DNA of 64,000 nt from Saturnia japonica (GCA_033032175.1 CM065321.1:8268501-8332500), one strand, 5' to 3'; positions 32,983 through 47,381 are shown, counted from the first letter of the stretch. Numbers and translations are program-made. Notes: generated from the sequence alone by a model not told the origin.

Positions 32983-35387
32983 TAGATATTTAACACCCAG
33001 GCATACGAATGACAATTCAATAGTGCCTAGGGCTTGCTATCATTGCGTGACGAGGCCTGTCAACATTGGGGAAGTAGTAGTTATATTTTGATAATCATTA
33101 ATCAGTAAGTCAATCAGTGTCGAATTTTTCTAACCTTGCATCTCTATATCTTCTAAGCGAAACTTGAGAAAACTTAAAATTGTAGGGTTTCTATAGTACC
33201 CTTAGTAAACAGAATTTCAGCCTTCTACAATAACCCAGTTCTTCTAGTCACCCCTGTCTTGAAGCCCCTTTCAAAATAAAAGATGGAACGGTACATGTAC
33301 ACATAGTACAGTTAGCCTTGTGCTCGACTTCGCGGGCAAACTACCTTGCCCGCAGATTTCAAAATATTATGTATCCAGTCCAAATCTCCAACTTTTCTTT
33401 AAATAAACGATTATAAAATAAAGTACAAACACATACGTAAATAAACTGCAAATTTTACTTATGTGCCAATAACAAAAGTCCGAAAAGCTCTGAATTTTAA
33501 TTTCGTAGACTAGATGGCAATAATTCACCTTCAAGTAAGTAGGCATACTTACCAAATTTCCATCATACAACATTCTGGCACATATTTAAATACATTTGAT
33601 TAGAATTTTCTCATACTGTCACCGTGTACGACAGACATATTAAAATACGCTACAATCTAGAATGAATAAAGTCGAAAATATTAAATATATTTGTGCCAGG
33701 TAATCAAATTGTCGCCAGATGTTGACATATTTTTACCAATAAAAATTATATGAAATGTCAATTGCAGGTTTTTCTAATATCTTTACTCCACTCTACCTAA
33801 AGCTGAAGATTAAGTAGTTTTCATCTCTTCGCAGACACTTAATAATTTTAGCATTAATACCTATTATAATAATACACCATAAATAATAGATTTTTTTGAC
33901 AACTCCGTAACAATCTAGTAAGTTAGAACCTATTATAAAAAAATGTAAGATACAGTATTAGGTGAATTTAAGAAAAAACGAATGAACCAGTTAATAATTA
34001 TTTTGAATTAATTAATTAGCAGTACGCGTGAATCTTTTTGAAGTACCTAACCTATTTCAACCTCATTTTAATCTGCTTTCTTAAATTTCAGTTATATTTG
34101 AATCTGTAGATAATACCTGTTAATGAGTGATTTGTAACAACTAGGCTATGCCTGTAATATGGAGGCGACATGTATATTAAGGATATGATACGAGGCCTAA
34201 GATACGATGCGAATTAAAACAGAAATGAGTAGGTGCTGCATGTTAGTTTAAAAGCAATGCAAATGAACCATGAAATTTAACCATTTAACTCTAACATTAT
34301 ACCTAACCTAAACTAGGTACTTCAAAAAGTAAAAGTCATTTTAATTTTCTTAGAATTCTTCGATGAGAGTAGGTACCTATATAAAAGATAATGAATGAAG
34401 TATCTTAAAGAATGTTTCCGTTGAGTAAAATTTGCTATCTTCAATATTTAATGTACTTATCCTCAATGTCCCATTCGTATTTCCACACTTTATATATATA
34501 GCACAGAATATTAAACAGTACCTACAATACATTGTGCTTTTCAATCAAACGTTTAATATTTGAGCATAAGAATTATTCTACAATTATCTTATAAAAAATT
34601 GTAAAGGAAGCAAAGTTCACGTCTTAATTTGTATGAATTTTGTTGGATCATTGTAAAATTATATAGTATTTATTATCCCATTTCTCTCGACCTTATTAAG
34701 ATTTTTCATTTCTTTACATACATAATTCATTATTATTATTATGCAATAATGAAAGTTTTAAAATAATTTAAAATAATCTTTAAATATAAAATCTTGCTTT
34801 TCTAGACTCTAATCACAACGTACTTATCGGAACGATTCCAACAAACATACGACGAGGATATCTTGTTTTGTTAAGGCCTTGTTTTGGCCAGCATCAGATA
34901 GGATCAATAATATCATTTTCAAAGTTTAGCTCAAACGGTTAAGTGGAATTAATTAATAATTTAGTTGCAAGATATGACCCATACATACTAACATAGCGAA
35001 TGAAATGAAAACATGTAGAAAAATGTAACACAATTTGATTGGAAATCCATATGCAGTTTTGAAATAAGTAATAATGCAATAATTATTACAGGTATTACGA
35101 TAGTCTGCAAATAGTCATAAATTAAAACCGAGATCTTATATCAACTCCTTCACAGATATAGTTTTTTTTTTAACCTTAATCTTTAATTCAACTGTTGGGC
35201 CTGGAACTCCTATTCAAAGATATTAAGCCATCAATAAACATGTGTCTAATTGCATATTGTCTATAAATATACTAACGGTCTATATTCATTTTTGTCAAGC
35301 ATGTAAGTTCTAGCTTAAGCAAACAACTACTTACTTAATTCGACTTAACCGGAATACAAGTGTAATTTTTCATACTATTGTGACATC
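32983..35387. other. No gene seen
   Basis: AT-rich throughout; no protein-like frame, SINE head or element end recognised. Confidence 0.5.
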
Positions 35388-35480
35388 ACACATCAGAAGA
35401 CTCAACTGACTCAAAGGCGCTTGACATCATATGATCGCTCGCGGTACGGCGGAGGCGGTGCTCCTATAAAGCACAAGGAT
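35388..35480 (+). promoter_or_regulatory. Second copy of the LTR-like promoter block
   Basis: 'gacatcatatgatcgctcg' and 'ggcggtgctcctataaag' align with 14090-14160. TATAAA lies at about 35466. No LINE insertion is present here. The downstream part differs from the 14.1-kb copy. Confidence 0.45.
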
Positions 35481-36606
35481 TTGAGAGATGGAGGTTATTG
35501 CTTGGACAATATATGTGGTAATTTATCAATCGAGACAATATCAAGAATTCACAGTCTTTACAGTTTATAAGTTTTAGCGTTTGACCACAATTTCACTTAA
35601 TGACAATGAAAGTGGAGCTGCCGAAATAAGACCATGGATGCTTGGCGACAGATTTTAAACGTGAAGGTCGTAGCTACTAAGGTATACATTATCAAATTTC
35701 CTACCACCATGCTATAGTTTCATCATTGTATTTTCCTACATCGAAATCTCAGATTTATTGTAGGATTCAAACTTACGTCGATCGATGTAGTGTCCAAAGA
35801 CGCTACCACTAAACCATTATCGCCATAAATTGAAGGCAGAGTTAGATATTATTTTATTTTTTTCTTATTTATCTTAATAAATATTATATAATAGCTGTGC
35901 CCGCAGCTCCACTCGCATGGGCAGAAAAACGCGTAGTGCTTTAAAAATCGTACTTTCTTTAAACTTTAATAACTTATGATTTAATGAATTACTTAATATC
36001 ATTAAGGACCAAGAGTACCCAGGAGTAAAACAAAAAAAAATTGGTTAAAATCTATCCAGTTGTTTTTGCGTGATGCGCACACAACGGCAAACCTAAATCA
36101 ATTTATTTATAAATTCCAAAAATATTTAATACATAAACATATATTTAGTACCTATACCAGTATATACGATGAAAATAAACACCTTTAGACGAAATGTTAC
36201 ATAACGTTTTAGTATCAGAGTAAGAATAAGCGAAGGCGAGCTTACACGGAAAATCACTTAGAATTGAACCGGCACATTTGACTACCTGATCACGTAAACG
36301 GAAATCTGCCTGACCAATAATATACCTTCACCCTTTACACGATTTGTATTCAGGGGAGAGTGGCGCACTAGGCCAGGATTACAAAACTGTGCCCAGGAAA
36401 GAGACTGCAAACGGCGGTGGCGTTAACGCCTTTATTGCTGTTAGGCGAGTTTCTCAAATAATATTAAGTACTTTCAAATAGGATTAATTTCGTTTGCTTA
36501 CTTTTTACCCGACTGCAAAAAAGAGGGTATGTTTTTCAAGCGTATAGCCCGTTTTAATAATTTAGTTTTTTATACTTTATTATAGGGAAGATATCTATTT
36601 AATACC
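35481..36606. other. Repeat remnants, no gene
   Basis: 35890-36110 starts 'gctgtgcccgcagctccact' and ends 'gcgcacacaacggcaaacc'. The end recurs at 37435-37500 ('gcacgcacaacggcaaaccc'). No gene. Confidence 0.5.
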
Positions 36607-36799
36607 TAATCTTATATATTAAAATCTCGTGTGTGTTTGTTAGTGATCATGTAACTTGACCGAGTGAGCTTATATAATCACGTAATATATTTATTTTGTC
36701 AATACGTTAGTTCCTAGCTATGTTAGGATCCGATAGGTGGCGCTGTGGTCGAGGCATTAACTACCGAAAAAGGCAGAACAGTATCTGCCGGGCCAGCTA
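36607..36799 (+). mobile_element. Helitron-like non-autonomous element, about 193 bp
   Basis: It opens TCTTATATATTAAAATCTC after an A and closes 'gccgggccagctag' before a T. A 5' TC, 3' CTAG (CTRR) and an A/T insertion site fit Helitron rules. A related end is at 43900-43912. Confidence 0.45.
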
Positions 36800-39284
36800 G
36801 TATATATTTACAAAAAGTTTTGTCAAGAAAGACTACTTCATATTCGTCCAGCCAGCCAGGATAGAAATGATTTGGTAAGCATATTGATTTTATATTGTAG
36901 GCATTGTAGGCATCTTTTAAAAACCGATTTCTTGAATTTTAATCTCTAAATGTATGAAAATTTGTGTTAAATTTATATAAGAACTTGTAAATATGAAAAT
37001 ATATTTTAACAGTGCCTTAAGTTTTCACTGAGTATTTTTTAATGCTGAAATAAATATTATTAATGAAACAAACCAACTAATAAAAATAACACGCCTATTT
37101 TTATTCAACAAAATTTAAATACAATAGAAAGGTAAATTAAATTCGTAAGGAACAGAAAAATCTACGTACTTTTTGAAGTACTTACGATCCCACATGTGTG
37201 TTCATGTCGAGACCTGATGGAAAACATGGGGGTAGGTAATGTACTTAGAAGTGTATAATTAAATTATGACACGTTTAGTTACGTTAAGTACTAAACTTAT
37301 GTAACTTCTAAGTTATTAATAATAGATCTAGAATTTTATTACAAACTTTCTTTATTCGGAATATCTGAAAAAACCTTATTTCCTGACATTTTAATACTGT
37401 AACACAACATTTATAACCAAAAAAAAATACACTTCAGTAGTTTTTGCATGATGCACGCACAACGGCAAACCCCAATCACTTTATTTATATAAATAAAAAA
37501 AAATTATACTCTGCTATATATAATTATACTATACTATACATACATGCGTACAATATAATTATACTATGTATTATATTATTCTGTACATACTATACCTACG
37601 ATCACTAAAGAATATTCATTTGTAAGTTTTTCTTTATCAGTGGCCAAGACTTTTATGAAACCGATTCCCATAAATTTTCATTGAAAAATAATCCATATGT
37701 TTTTCTTAGACTCTTATTGGACAAATTTCTTTGATATAAATTAAACTAATTTTACTTTGTATGCTTAGTACTGATTAATATACATATCTACTGAAAATTA
37801 TATACCTATTATATTTGTTATAAGTGACAAATAAAATTGTTCCACTCCATAAAATAAATTAACAAACTTTGTTAACACGATTTAAAATATTTATTTTACT
37901 TATAGACTAGAAAGGAAAGAGCACATTACTCAGGATGCTCACTGCGTATCACTCGGGATACTCGTGCCACTCCATCGAAAATACAACGGTGACGGCGACG
38001 CCCATTTGATACTTTATTTACCCGACTTCAGCAAAAGACGGGATTACTCAATTCAAACGTATTTTTTATGAATGTTCAGCCAGCCGTAACTTCTTTGTTT
38101 ATGAAGCGATTTGGATGATTCTTTTTTTTTTGGATAGGGGTTTGTTGGACCTGAAGAGTAGTCTCATTTTTTTTTTGGCATATGATCTTCAACTTCGAAG
38201 ATACAAATAGGAACTCTTCAAAATCATTGAAGTTTATTTCCTTTTTGTTAGAAAAAGGTTGCCTTATAATTGCAGTGTAGACTGCAAAACCGTTTTTTTT
38301 ATTATACGTAAATTATATTTTAAATAGTTGTGCCCGTGGCTCTGCTCGCTTGGACTACATACTGCCGTCGGTATTTTGGTGACTGCGTTTCCACTTACGG
38401 TGGTCGCCCCGCCGATTATTTGAATATTAAAATGTTTAATATTTTATTTGCGTGGATACCTATTTCTTTTTTAAAATAAAAGTAGCTTAAGCTATTCCTT
38501 ATAACATCATCTAACTGCCAGTGAAAGTCCCGTCAAACAGACAGACAGACATTTTTGTTATAAGTTATAAATACTTTCATATGCATTTAGTAAAAAGCTG
38601 TATTTTGACATTAAAAACAGACACTTCAATTTTAATTATTTGTACAGATCAACCCATAATCGCTCACTGCTCAGAATAAGCTTCTCTTCTTGTACGCTAA
38701 GAGTTGATCTCATCCAGGGCCGACCCGCGATTTTAACTATATGGTCAATCCAACATCTCGTTTACCTATAGTGGTTACCAATCTGTCGACATTTTAGTCC
38801 ACTTGCCGTCACGCTGCCATGTCCTGCTAAATTCCATTTCAGTTTTGTTATCTTCTTTCCAACACATGGACCTTAGTGCAATATCATATCTCGACATTTG
38901 TGACTCGATTTTGTCAATTGATGCCGAGCACGGCGAGCTCTCTGGTGCCACATTTATTTTATGCGCAGCTTCAGCTGTGAGTGATTACGGGCTGAAAATG
39001 TTAATGATGATATTTTAAATTAATGTAAGTATCAATTAAAGGTTTTTATACAAAAATATTACAGTTGCAAAATACTATAATAATAACAATATTTACTTAA
39101 ATCAGATTTACATCCAATATTGTTAATTAACCTAACCTATGTTGGTAAGGCCACAAAACACATTACACAAATATTTGCAAGCAAAATCAGTAATTTGCAT
39201 AGGTACACACGCTTTTCAATGATTCGATCTAATGGTGAAGGTACAAACTATTTTAAAACATTTTGAACAAATCTTTATTAAAAC
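36800..39284. other. Repeat remnants, no gene
   Basis: It includes 37370-37500 (repeat end as in 36090) and 38020-38240 ('acccgacttcagcaaaagac', 'atcttcaacttcgaagatac'; the latter is echoed at 2690-2715). 38325-38575 is a copy of the repeat at 11180-11600. Confidence 0.5.
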
Positions 39285-39293
39285 GTGTCCGCT

Positions 39294-39536
39294 ATGCACC
39301 ATAACGACAATATTGACATAAATATATATAATGTATGTATTGAATTGCTCATAAAAAGAGATCAACGTATTTTTCCAATCGAAAATATTGAAATGATATC
39401 GTGTCGTGTTGTAAAATCATATTTGGATACTAAATCACTGTATCGTATAGTCGATGCTATTCCAATCGGTATCAAAACCGGCTCGGATTTATTTCAACCA
39501 GTTATTGCACATTCCCGACAAATGTTCACTGAATGA
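39294..39536 (+). other. Unrecognised 80-codon open frame
   Basis: From an ATG at 39294 it runs to a stop at 39534-39536 with fairly protein-like, non-repetitive composition and no transmembrane or zinc-binding pattern. No family recognised and no splice-flanked continuation seen. It may be chance. Confidence 0.2.
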
Positions 39537-41529
39537 TGCACGAGCTCTATTGGATTTCACGACTTCAAGTTTTAAGCCGAAGAAAATTCTTAGAAACCCG
39601 TCACACAAATAAAGTTATAACAGATAAAAAGACTTTTTTCTTAAATCGAATAGAAATCTATATTTTAGAAAAACATGTTATAGGTGCATGATCATATTTC
39701 GTTTTTTACAATTCCTGAAATGTGATAAGTTTTGATGGTAGTTGCGTACAAGTTGGATACAAGCACCTGACCACCTCGCTTGATTACTGTCTATATATAT
39801 ACCTGCTGCTCCCGAAATGCCTAAACGTGTCACTATGGCGGTTGTATGGTGGTCGCGATCCATTCTGATACATTTTTCATATAGAATATAACTATGCCCC
39901 ACGGTTTCATCCGTTTTAATTTTATCCGACAAACACCGCGCCGCCAACGCACCCGTGTGTAATTTAAGTGTAATTTTTCTACCCGCAAGTACAAATTATT
40001 TTAATTTTTCACTATCTCCTAAACGATGTGTCCAAATATCATACTATAAATAGCAAAATTTAAGTTCATAAAATCATGTGTATGATGAAGTAACTTTTGT
40101 TCGTGAGGATTAATATGCCATTTCTAAAAATAGTGCTTATAAATCACTTTTTAATTTTTAACAAGTCTTTGTCATAAAATACCTTATTGTGGCTTATATA
40201 TAAGAGATAGGCTTATATATTTTGACATATACTAACTACCAATATTTTTATAGAGCATTGTATTTACGTAGTACTAACCATTACTGCAGCTCACGTTGAT
40301 AAAGCAGTTCGCGAGGGCTTCGACTTCCGACTTACGTAACAAATATCAATATTTAAGACTAGCTGAAAGTTATAGCCTAATGCTGGATAGCCTATACTAT
40401 TCCACGTGATTCTGGCTATCATATACAATTTTTTTTTTAATCCGACTGATAGTTCCAGGGATTAACGTGTTTAAAAATAAACTCTTCCGTTTTATTATAT
40501 TAGTATAGATGTGCCTACCACCCAATAAATTAAGTTTATATACCTACATTGGTAAAATATAAAATTACAAAAACATATCTAGTTGTAAGTTCGATACCGG
40601 TTCAGTGGTTGCTTGTTCGGACACCGTTTCAGTCAACATTGGTATGAATTCTACAATGAACCAGAGATTTAAGTGAAGGAAAACATCGTGAAGAAACCAT
40701 AACTTGGTGGTAGAGCTTTTAATTGCCGCTTGGGTAACAAATTGTAAATCGTATGCCAAGTACCTATTTTGTTACGGCAGCTGCACTTGAGAGCCAATCC
40801 TCCTCTTGGTTTATTGTTTTACCATCTTAGGCCGGATCTTGATTTAGCATCAGATGAAATTGTGGTTGAACGCGTCCCGTCTGCGTGGACTTTAGAATTG
40901 GGTCTTTACCTCGGTAAATAAAAATGTTATTTTTCCCCCCGATAAAAGTATCCTAAGTGTTAATCCAGGTTATCTGTGTGCCAAATTTCATCCAAATTTG
41001 TTCAGCTACACATAAAAACTTTCATATTTATAATATTACTAGTATTATTATATAAGTATGTTAGGTAAAGTGAAAAATGGTTTTATTAGGTAATTCGAGT
41101 AAATTAATACAAGGGCGTTGTCATACAATTATACCCATTTATAAACCCATGTGGGGTTTTTTATAAGCGAACTTTTTAGTCTACGTATGTTAGTAGAGCT
41201 TCAAAACAAAAATTAAAATTCATGAATTATGTCTTCCAAGCTTAATAAAAACCGGAGGGTGGTTTGCGTTAAAGGAGTTGTATAACCTGTGCAAGTTTCG
41301 ATTGCGGTAACATCACCGCAAAACATATCTGCTAGCGCCGGTAAGTCTGGTGCACGAGCCGCCCCAACTCAGACCTTGGAAATAGTATCATTAACTGACC
41401 TCAGATTAGACTGCGTTTCTGTTAGAACGTGATTATAAATAAATAGACTAACAACAGGTGGCCTGCATTTCTGGTTGCTACTTACATTACCATAAACGGT
41501 GTGAGTTCATTAATCGAAATTTAATAATA
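39537..41529. other. Repeat remnants, no gene
   Basis: 39765-39945 carries a single relative of the 107-bp unit ('tggtggtcgcgatcc') and an inverted 'gccccacggtttcatccg' header. 40560-40890 resembles the SINE at 41530 in its middle ('cttggtggtagagc', 'catcagatgaaattgtgg'). Confidence 0.45.
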
Positions 41530-41880
41530 TAAGCCACGATGGCTCAGTGGTACCGTGTAGGGATTCGACGTCGATGGACGTGAGTTCAAAACCCTGAATT
41601 GACCCTGAGCTTTCAGTGAAAGAAAATATCGTGATAAACCCATAGCATGGTGGTAGGGTATTTTCTAATGCCCTCCTGGCTATCTACCACCATCAAGTTA
41701 AAAATCTGTCGCCAAAATCCTTTAGATGTGTTCCGGCGGCTGCACTTGAAAGCTATTTTCACCATTAGGCTTAGCGTGTCACCATTTTAGGTCACATCGT
41801 CACTTAACATCAGGTGAGATTGCGGCCGTAACGCTAAACTTATAAATGATTTAAAAAAATATAAGAACAATAAATTATTT
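41530..41880 (+). repeat. tRNA-derived SINE, second family
   Basis: Box A 'tggctcagtggtaccg' (about 41541) and box B-like 'gagttcaaaaccctg' (about 41581) are followed by a body with 'catggtggtagggt' and 'catcaggtgagattgcgg'. Relatives lie at 40560-40890 and 48810-49000. Confidence 0.65.
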
Positions 41881-42089
41881 CGAAATAATTATTTTGTTCT
41901 TATAATTTTGTTTTTACTCATATTTATTGAAAATTCTTATCGCCTATCAATTTAGATATGATATACAGACACCCTACTTCCAGTGTACAAAATTTCATCA
42001 AAATCACTTAAAAATTGTTTTTTTTTTTACGATTTCTCTAAAAAAGTATTATTGACAGTTGATAAACTGTGGAATGACTAATACACCTT

Positions 42090-42600
42090 TGAGATGGTTC
42101 TGCAAAATACCTCTTCCAAGCTCTGGACAGGTTGAAGAGACAAGCTGACCGCATTGTAAATGAAGCAAACTTTACTAAGTTCATCGAGCCGCTTCATTTG
42201 CGCAGGGATTTTGCTGAGCTGAGCGTTTCCTACAGTCTGTATCATCGTGAGTGTTCTGATGAGCTGTTCAACCTAATTCCCTTCTCCCTTTCCCAACCAG
42301 CCCACATGCACTGGGCTCCGGAGTCACAGCTTTACGGTAACCTCTATCTCGGCACGAACACAGTAGTTTGCTACGTCGTATCTTTGCTGTACTATGAAGC
42401 TGTGGAACCAGTGTGTTCCCTTCCTACAATATGGAATCCCTCAAGCATAACGTGAACAGACATTTGAGCAAACCAAGCAAACATGACAGAAACGAATGAC
42501 GATGGATTGTAGTAGTTCCCACGGTAGTTGACGATGCCATTGGATTATACTTTGCTCACCATTAGATACAGTGCAGTCACTTTGACATGCTACAATTAAA
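42090..42600 (+). pseudogene. LINE ORF2 C-terminal remnant
   Basis: The frame 42132-42455 reads LKRQADRIV, EPLHLRRDFAELSVSYSLYHRECSDELFNLIP, a pattern typical of the extreme C-terminus of jockey/CR1-type ORF2. Downstream sequence loses the frame and ends in an A run near 42597. The rest of the element is absent, a usual 5' truncation. Confidence 0.7.
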
Positions 42601-43469
42601 AAAACTTCCCGTGTACAAAATTTCAAAAGCCATTTGTTAATGAAATTTGGATATACAAACAGCTAAAAATTTATGTAATTGCATATTCGAGATAAGTGTC
42701 ATTTATGCGTCTACCAGGAAATTTGTAAAAAAATACATGTACATTGTACAGATAGAAATACAGATTTAATAATATAGAAGAATAAATTAAGATAAAATGT
42801 TTATATAAAGGTAAAAAGTAAGCAAATTAATAGCGTCCTTACGAAATACCTTTCGAAAGTAGTAGTTACGAAATGGAACTGAAATTATAACTTACCAGCT
42901 GTATAAATATTGGCATTTTCCCAATGGGCGCAGATAAAACTAAATCAACATACAAACCGAAACTGTTTCGATAAAATTTAAATTTAAGATCAAGTGATTT
43001 AAACCCGTTGTTTTCAATCCATTCGATTTCCATACAGCCCATGGGAGTCGTTGCAGAACAAATGCTAACTTTATCAGAACGTTCGCATTGTATCAAGAAT
43101 ACTCTAATCGCCCATTTGCTAGTGTTAAGGTCCTATTTATTATCGTAACTAGTGGAGCACTATCACTTTTGGGCCGAGTGTAAGATCGTTTCTTGTTTCT
43201 TACACGCCTATTTGTCTGTACCCTCTTACTAATTCAACAAAACGTGAAAGCTACCGAGATAACAAATTCGTTCCGGAGCCTTCTAAAAATGTTGCTTGTC
43301 AAATTATAAAACTATAAAAATCGGGTATTCTCCGTGTTATGACCACTATGACTACCACCAACAGAATGAATGTAGTCCTCATAACATGTACGTAAGAAAC
43401 ATTATATTAAACTATTTATTACTACTTAGAAAATTTTATGACAATGACTCTTATCTCTATTATTTTTTT
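42601..43469. other. No gene seen
   Basis: AT-rich; the start holds one more 'ttcccgtgtacaaaatttca' phrase of the 120-bp repeat family. Confidence 0.4.
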
Positions 43470-43640
43470 ATATAAGAAGGCAAGCAAGCGTACAACCCGT
43501 CTGATGGTAAATGGCTACCGTATCCTGCAGGTGCTTGCAACACCAGAGGTATCACTAACGCGTTGCCGACCTTGACCCCCCTCTCCCAAGTAGCTCTAGG
43601 AACCCTACTCACCACAGGAACACTAAACAAGGTTATTTAG
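43470..43640 (+). repeat. Dispersed GC-richer repeat
   Basis: 'aaggcaagcaagcgtacaac', 'ctgatggtaaatggctaccg' and 'acgcgttgccgacc' are phrases I associate with a common lepidopteran LINE-derived repeat. Only one copy is in this window. Confidence 0.4.
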
Positions 43641-43719
43641 CCACGATCTTTTATAGGTATTTCACTAGTCAGAATGCTCCAAGTAGAGATAAATGTCCGA
43701 ATAAACTGAAATAAACGAA

Positions 43720-43913
43720 ACTTCTTGTAAAAAAATTGTGCGAAGCTGTTACAGATTCTATCATTTCTGAAATAGTTGACCGATTGAGCTTATATTTACA
43801 TAAAATATTTTTTTATCGAGGCGATGGTTTATAATGTAAGTTGTCGATGGGTGGTATTATCGTCGGGATATTAATTACCGGAATGGGCAAAACGTCTCCC
43901 GGCCCAGCTAGTA
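43720..43913 (+). mobile_element. Helitron-like non-autonomous element, related to 36607
   Basis: It ends 'ctcccggcccagctag' before a T, like 36785-36799, with shared 'attgaccgattgagctt'-like and 'attaccg..atgggca' phrases. The 5' end is uncertain. Confidence 0.4.
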
Positions 43914-44564
43914 AGATATAAAAATTTATATGTGTATATATAAAATTGATAAACTCCAACATCGTTTGACTGATCAGGGGAGAGTAGGGTAATAATGGTC
44001 CGCGGGTAATGGTAGTCAATACAATAATAAGAAATCTAAAGACGTTGACAAGTGAATATTGAGCGAAATGATCAGCCATACTACACCCTGCTCCCGCCTT
44101 ATCGCCGGTTTAATAAACACGTGACGTTTGGACGAAAAGGGTATATTGTTGTTTGCCGCGATTTCATTGTATACAACATAAGAAGTGAGATAATTATTTC
44201 AATCTTTTTAAAAACATAACTTTTTATTTATTGCAGTAAATTACTAAACAATCTTGTTGTAATACATTTTTAGTGAGGTTTTAAACGATTTATTTATTTT
44301 GTGTATTTTTGTAGTTTTCTGTCAATTTTGGGGTAATTGGAGCCAGTTGAATAGACTGACCAATGAATAGGAAAAGAAAGTAGCAAAACAAAAAATCTGT
44401 AGGCAAGTACAAGGGACGTGTTCTTCAAAATAAATGCTTCACTTCAGAGTCAGATATAATTTTCTGTAATATATGTGACGACGATGAAAATGACGATGCA
44501 AAAATGCTGCAAATAGGTCCTTGATAAGCAATGAGTTTGGTAGAAACAATGAGTTATATTATTT

Positions 44565-45250
44565 AATAGCTGACCCGCGCAACTTCGTCTGCCTCACATA
44601 AGAGGGTTAGAGAAAGTGGAACGTAGACAGAGATAAATAAAAATTGTCGTAGGCATCTGCAATACAATTTATAGGTACCACCCGCCTGCCACATAATTCC
44701 GCTAAAATGCACGCGCAATACTTGATTATTATTTTGCTGCTGAGTTATTTTAAAACTGTGATATCTCCTAAGATATTCATTGAAACCAAATGATGTAAAA
44801 GGCAATTTTATCTAAAATGAAACATTTGTCGTGAAAAAGTATTTATTTCGATAAGAATTAATACCATGTTTATAAAAACACCTTCGCATTTAATGCATTA
44901 TTTTAAAACAGTTTATATTTCGTCAACCTTAAAAGATAGATATATGCTATCGTGGCCTTTTTTTAGAAACTTTTAAGAGAAACAATTTTGTCATATATCG
45001 TTGTTGCGTAACTTTAACCATTTACGCAGCGCCCGCAATGGAAATTAAAAAAAAATTCCTCGTTTTTGCAACTTTTTTCATTTATACTCCGTTCCTTTTG
45101 GTCGTAGCGTGATTTATTTAGCCTATAGCCTTTCTCGATAAATGGGCTAACCAACGCTAAAGTAATTTTTGCATTCCAACCAGTACTTCCTGAGATTAGC
45201 ACGTTCAATAAAACAAACAAACTCTTCAGCTTTATATTATTAGTATACAT
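44565..45250 (-). mobile_element. Helitron-like non-autonomous element, minus orientation
   Basis: In minus orientation it begins near 45250 with 'tatactaataatataaagc' and ends near 44568 with 'gcgcgggtcagcta'. The copy at about 56300-56665 shares its 3' half on the plus strand ('atatcacagttttaaaatac', 'gcgcgggtcagctag'). Confidence 0.5.
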
Positions 45251-47381
45251 ATGATACCACACTGGTGCACTTAGTGTAGATTGTGGGCACACGCTGACCA
45301 TTTTCGATGGATTCAGCAAAAGGTTATGTATGCGACAAGTGCTGGAGATGTGTTGACTTTCGTTGTCTAATATGATGACTACCATTACCCAAATCTCATG
45401 GCAATGGTGGTTAAAGTTGTTTTTTTTTTTGTGTAATTATAACCAAAATATGATTCCAAAGTATAAAACACTGCTTCAGATTATTAATAAAAATGTTTTT
45501 TTTTTTTTCAAATAAACCTGTAATAAATAACTTAAGTTACTCCCATTACCCCTTTTACCCTACACTCTATGAAAGTTGGTAGAACTAAGTGTTTTTTTTA
45601 TAGAGACTTTTTTAATGCTATGGCTGAAGTGTTGTGGTCGAGTTATCTAACTACCTCATTAGCCTAGCGGTCATAAGCGCGAAATAGTAAATTATATTAT
45701 TTACTTAACTAAATATATTATACAACTATGTGGAAGTAATTGTTTAATTGATTTCAGTTAACTTGTAGAACTTTGTTAGGCGAAGTTGCATGACAAAAAT
45801 TGCAATTTCCGTGTTAGGATGCCAACATAAATTACATACTTTACATAGAATAAAACACTTTGGTAGAAATTCTTAAGTAGAAACAATTCTTAGAAATTGA
45901 TGTGACAAAACCTTTCGAAATAACATTTTATTATTAGTGCTAGACAATAAAAGAGCAAACAAGTGAACTATATTTATTTGCCCGGAGCGTCAGTCCGATG
46001 GTGTTAGATCATTACTCTTTGTCGAAGTTCCTCGCTCGTTTACCGCGATCCCGGCGGCTCAATCTCCGGTCTCGAAGCCTCTCACGTAGATTGCTGCATC
46101 GCGAAACCTATTTAAACTTAAATAAGAATCGAGAACCACCGTTTGTAGACCCCCAAGATTTCATCATCGTCTTTAGTTATACACCACATTTCTTTAAAAA
46201 TAAGGGTAACCTATTTAGCATGTATTTATGATCAAATAGATGTGATCAGTCAATAAAATATTATTCAGATTTGTAAATTGACATACTCTGTTCGCATGTA
46301 GGTACAATAAATATATTGACGGCGGTAACGCTAAATAATTAACGTGTAAAATTATACGATAAATAATTAGCCTTTTTACTGTCGATATGAACAATATAAG
46401 TGTTAAGATATGTCTAATCCAATCTAATATTGTAAAATGTATTATAAATATCAAATTATGTACGTTTGTTTGCATGTGTGTTTGTACCCATTAATTACGC
46501 TCAAACGCCTGGACGGATTCTAATAAAATTTCGTACAGAAATCGATTATTTCTTCTTCTTGTTTTGACGCCGCAGAAGCACTTGTCAGTGCCAAAATTTT
46601 TAAGTTTTCATATATTTTCTAATGTTCAAAGTGGGGTCTATCATGATGGAGGCTTCCTTGTCAGAACTTTCTAGCGAGTTTTTGTGGAAACTCAAAATTC
46701 ATGTATCCATTTTGTATTTATAATCCATTTTCCTTATGCACAATAACCAAACTATATCACGCAAAATGCTACTAATGTTAGACAATACAATATTATATAA
46801 AATCAAAGAACCTAAGTTAATTAATTAAAATAAAAACCACAACATGGTAGCTCAAGATCCCGCCAAAAACTCCTGTGGGTTATTTGTTCTTCTTTTTCTT
46901 CTTTTTCCTAGTTTGGCGACTAGTCCTTTAGACATATAATACTTTTCATTTTTAACGTCTTCTGACAACAGCCAGTAACTGTACACACATAGCATAAAGT
47001 ATTTAGGGAATATAATCAAAATTAAAAATACTTTATCGAGTTTAGGCCCAAAGAAGGCATTTATGAACGTTTCAACTCTACCACTGGTTCGGAAACATCA
47101 CAGTCCTTGAAGAAGAGTCGTGAAGAGACTCGATCGGGTTTATCAATTTATTTATTTTTTCCTGTGTAATTATTTTTAGCAATAATTATATTTACTGGAT
47201 ATACAGAGATGTAATGAGATGACAGAATGTACAAAACTCCAATTTTATTTTTAAAATTAATAAGATTCTTGTAAGTACATTTTTTATTCATGAATATTGC
47301 GAAGATAGTTCTATCTAATTTCTTAAGCTCGACGTTATTTTTAAACTAATAAGATTTACACATTAATATAGTTGTCTAATC
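45251..47381. other. No gene seen
   Basis: 45640-45690 is a fragment of the SINE head seen at 20137. 45998-46231 is an arginine-rich frame without recognised family. The remainder is AT-rich. Confidence 0.4.

Noticed and set aside
45014..45385. 123-codon minus-strand frame
   Set aside because: It runs through the 5' end of a Helitron-like repeat and has low-complexity Lys/Phe runs.
45998..46231. Arginine-rich 77-codon frame
   Set aside because: No homologous pattern recognised, short, and not linked to splice sites.
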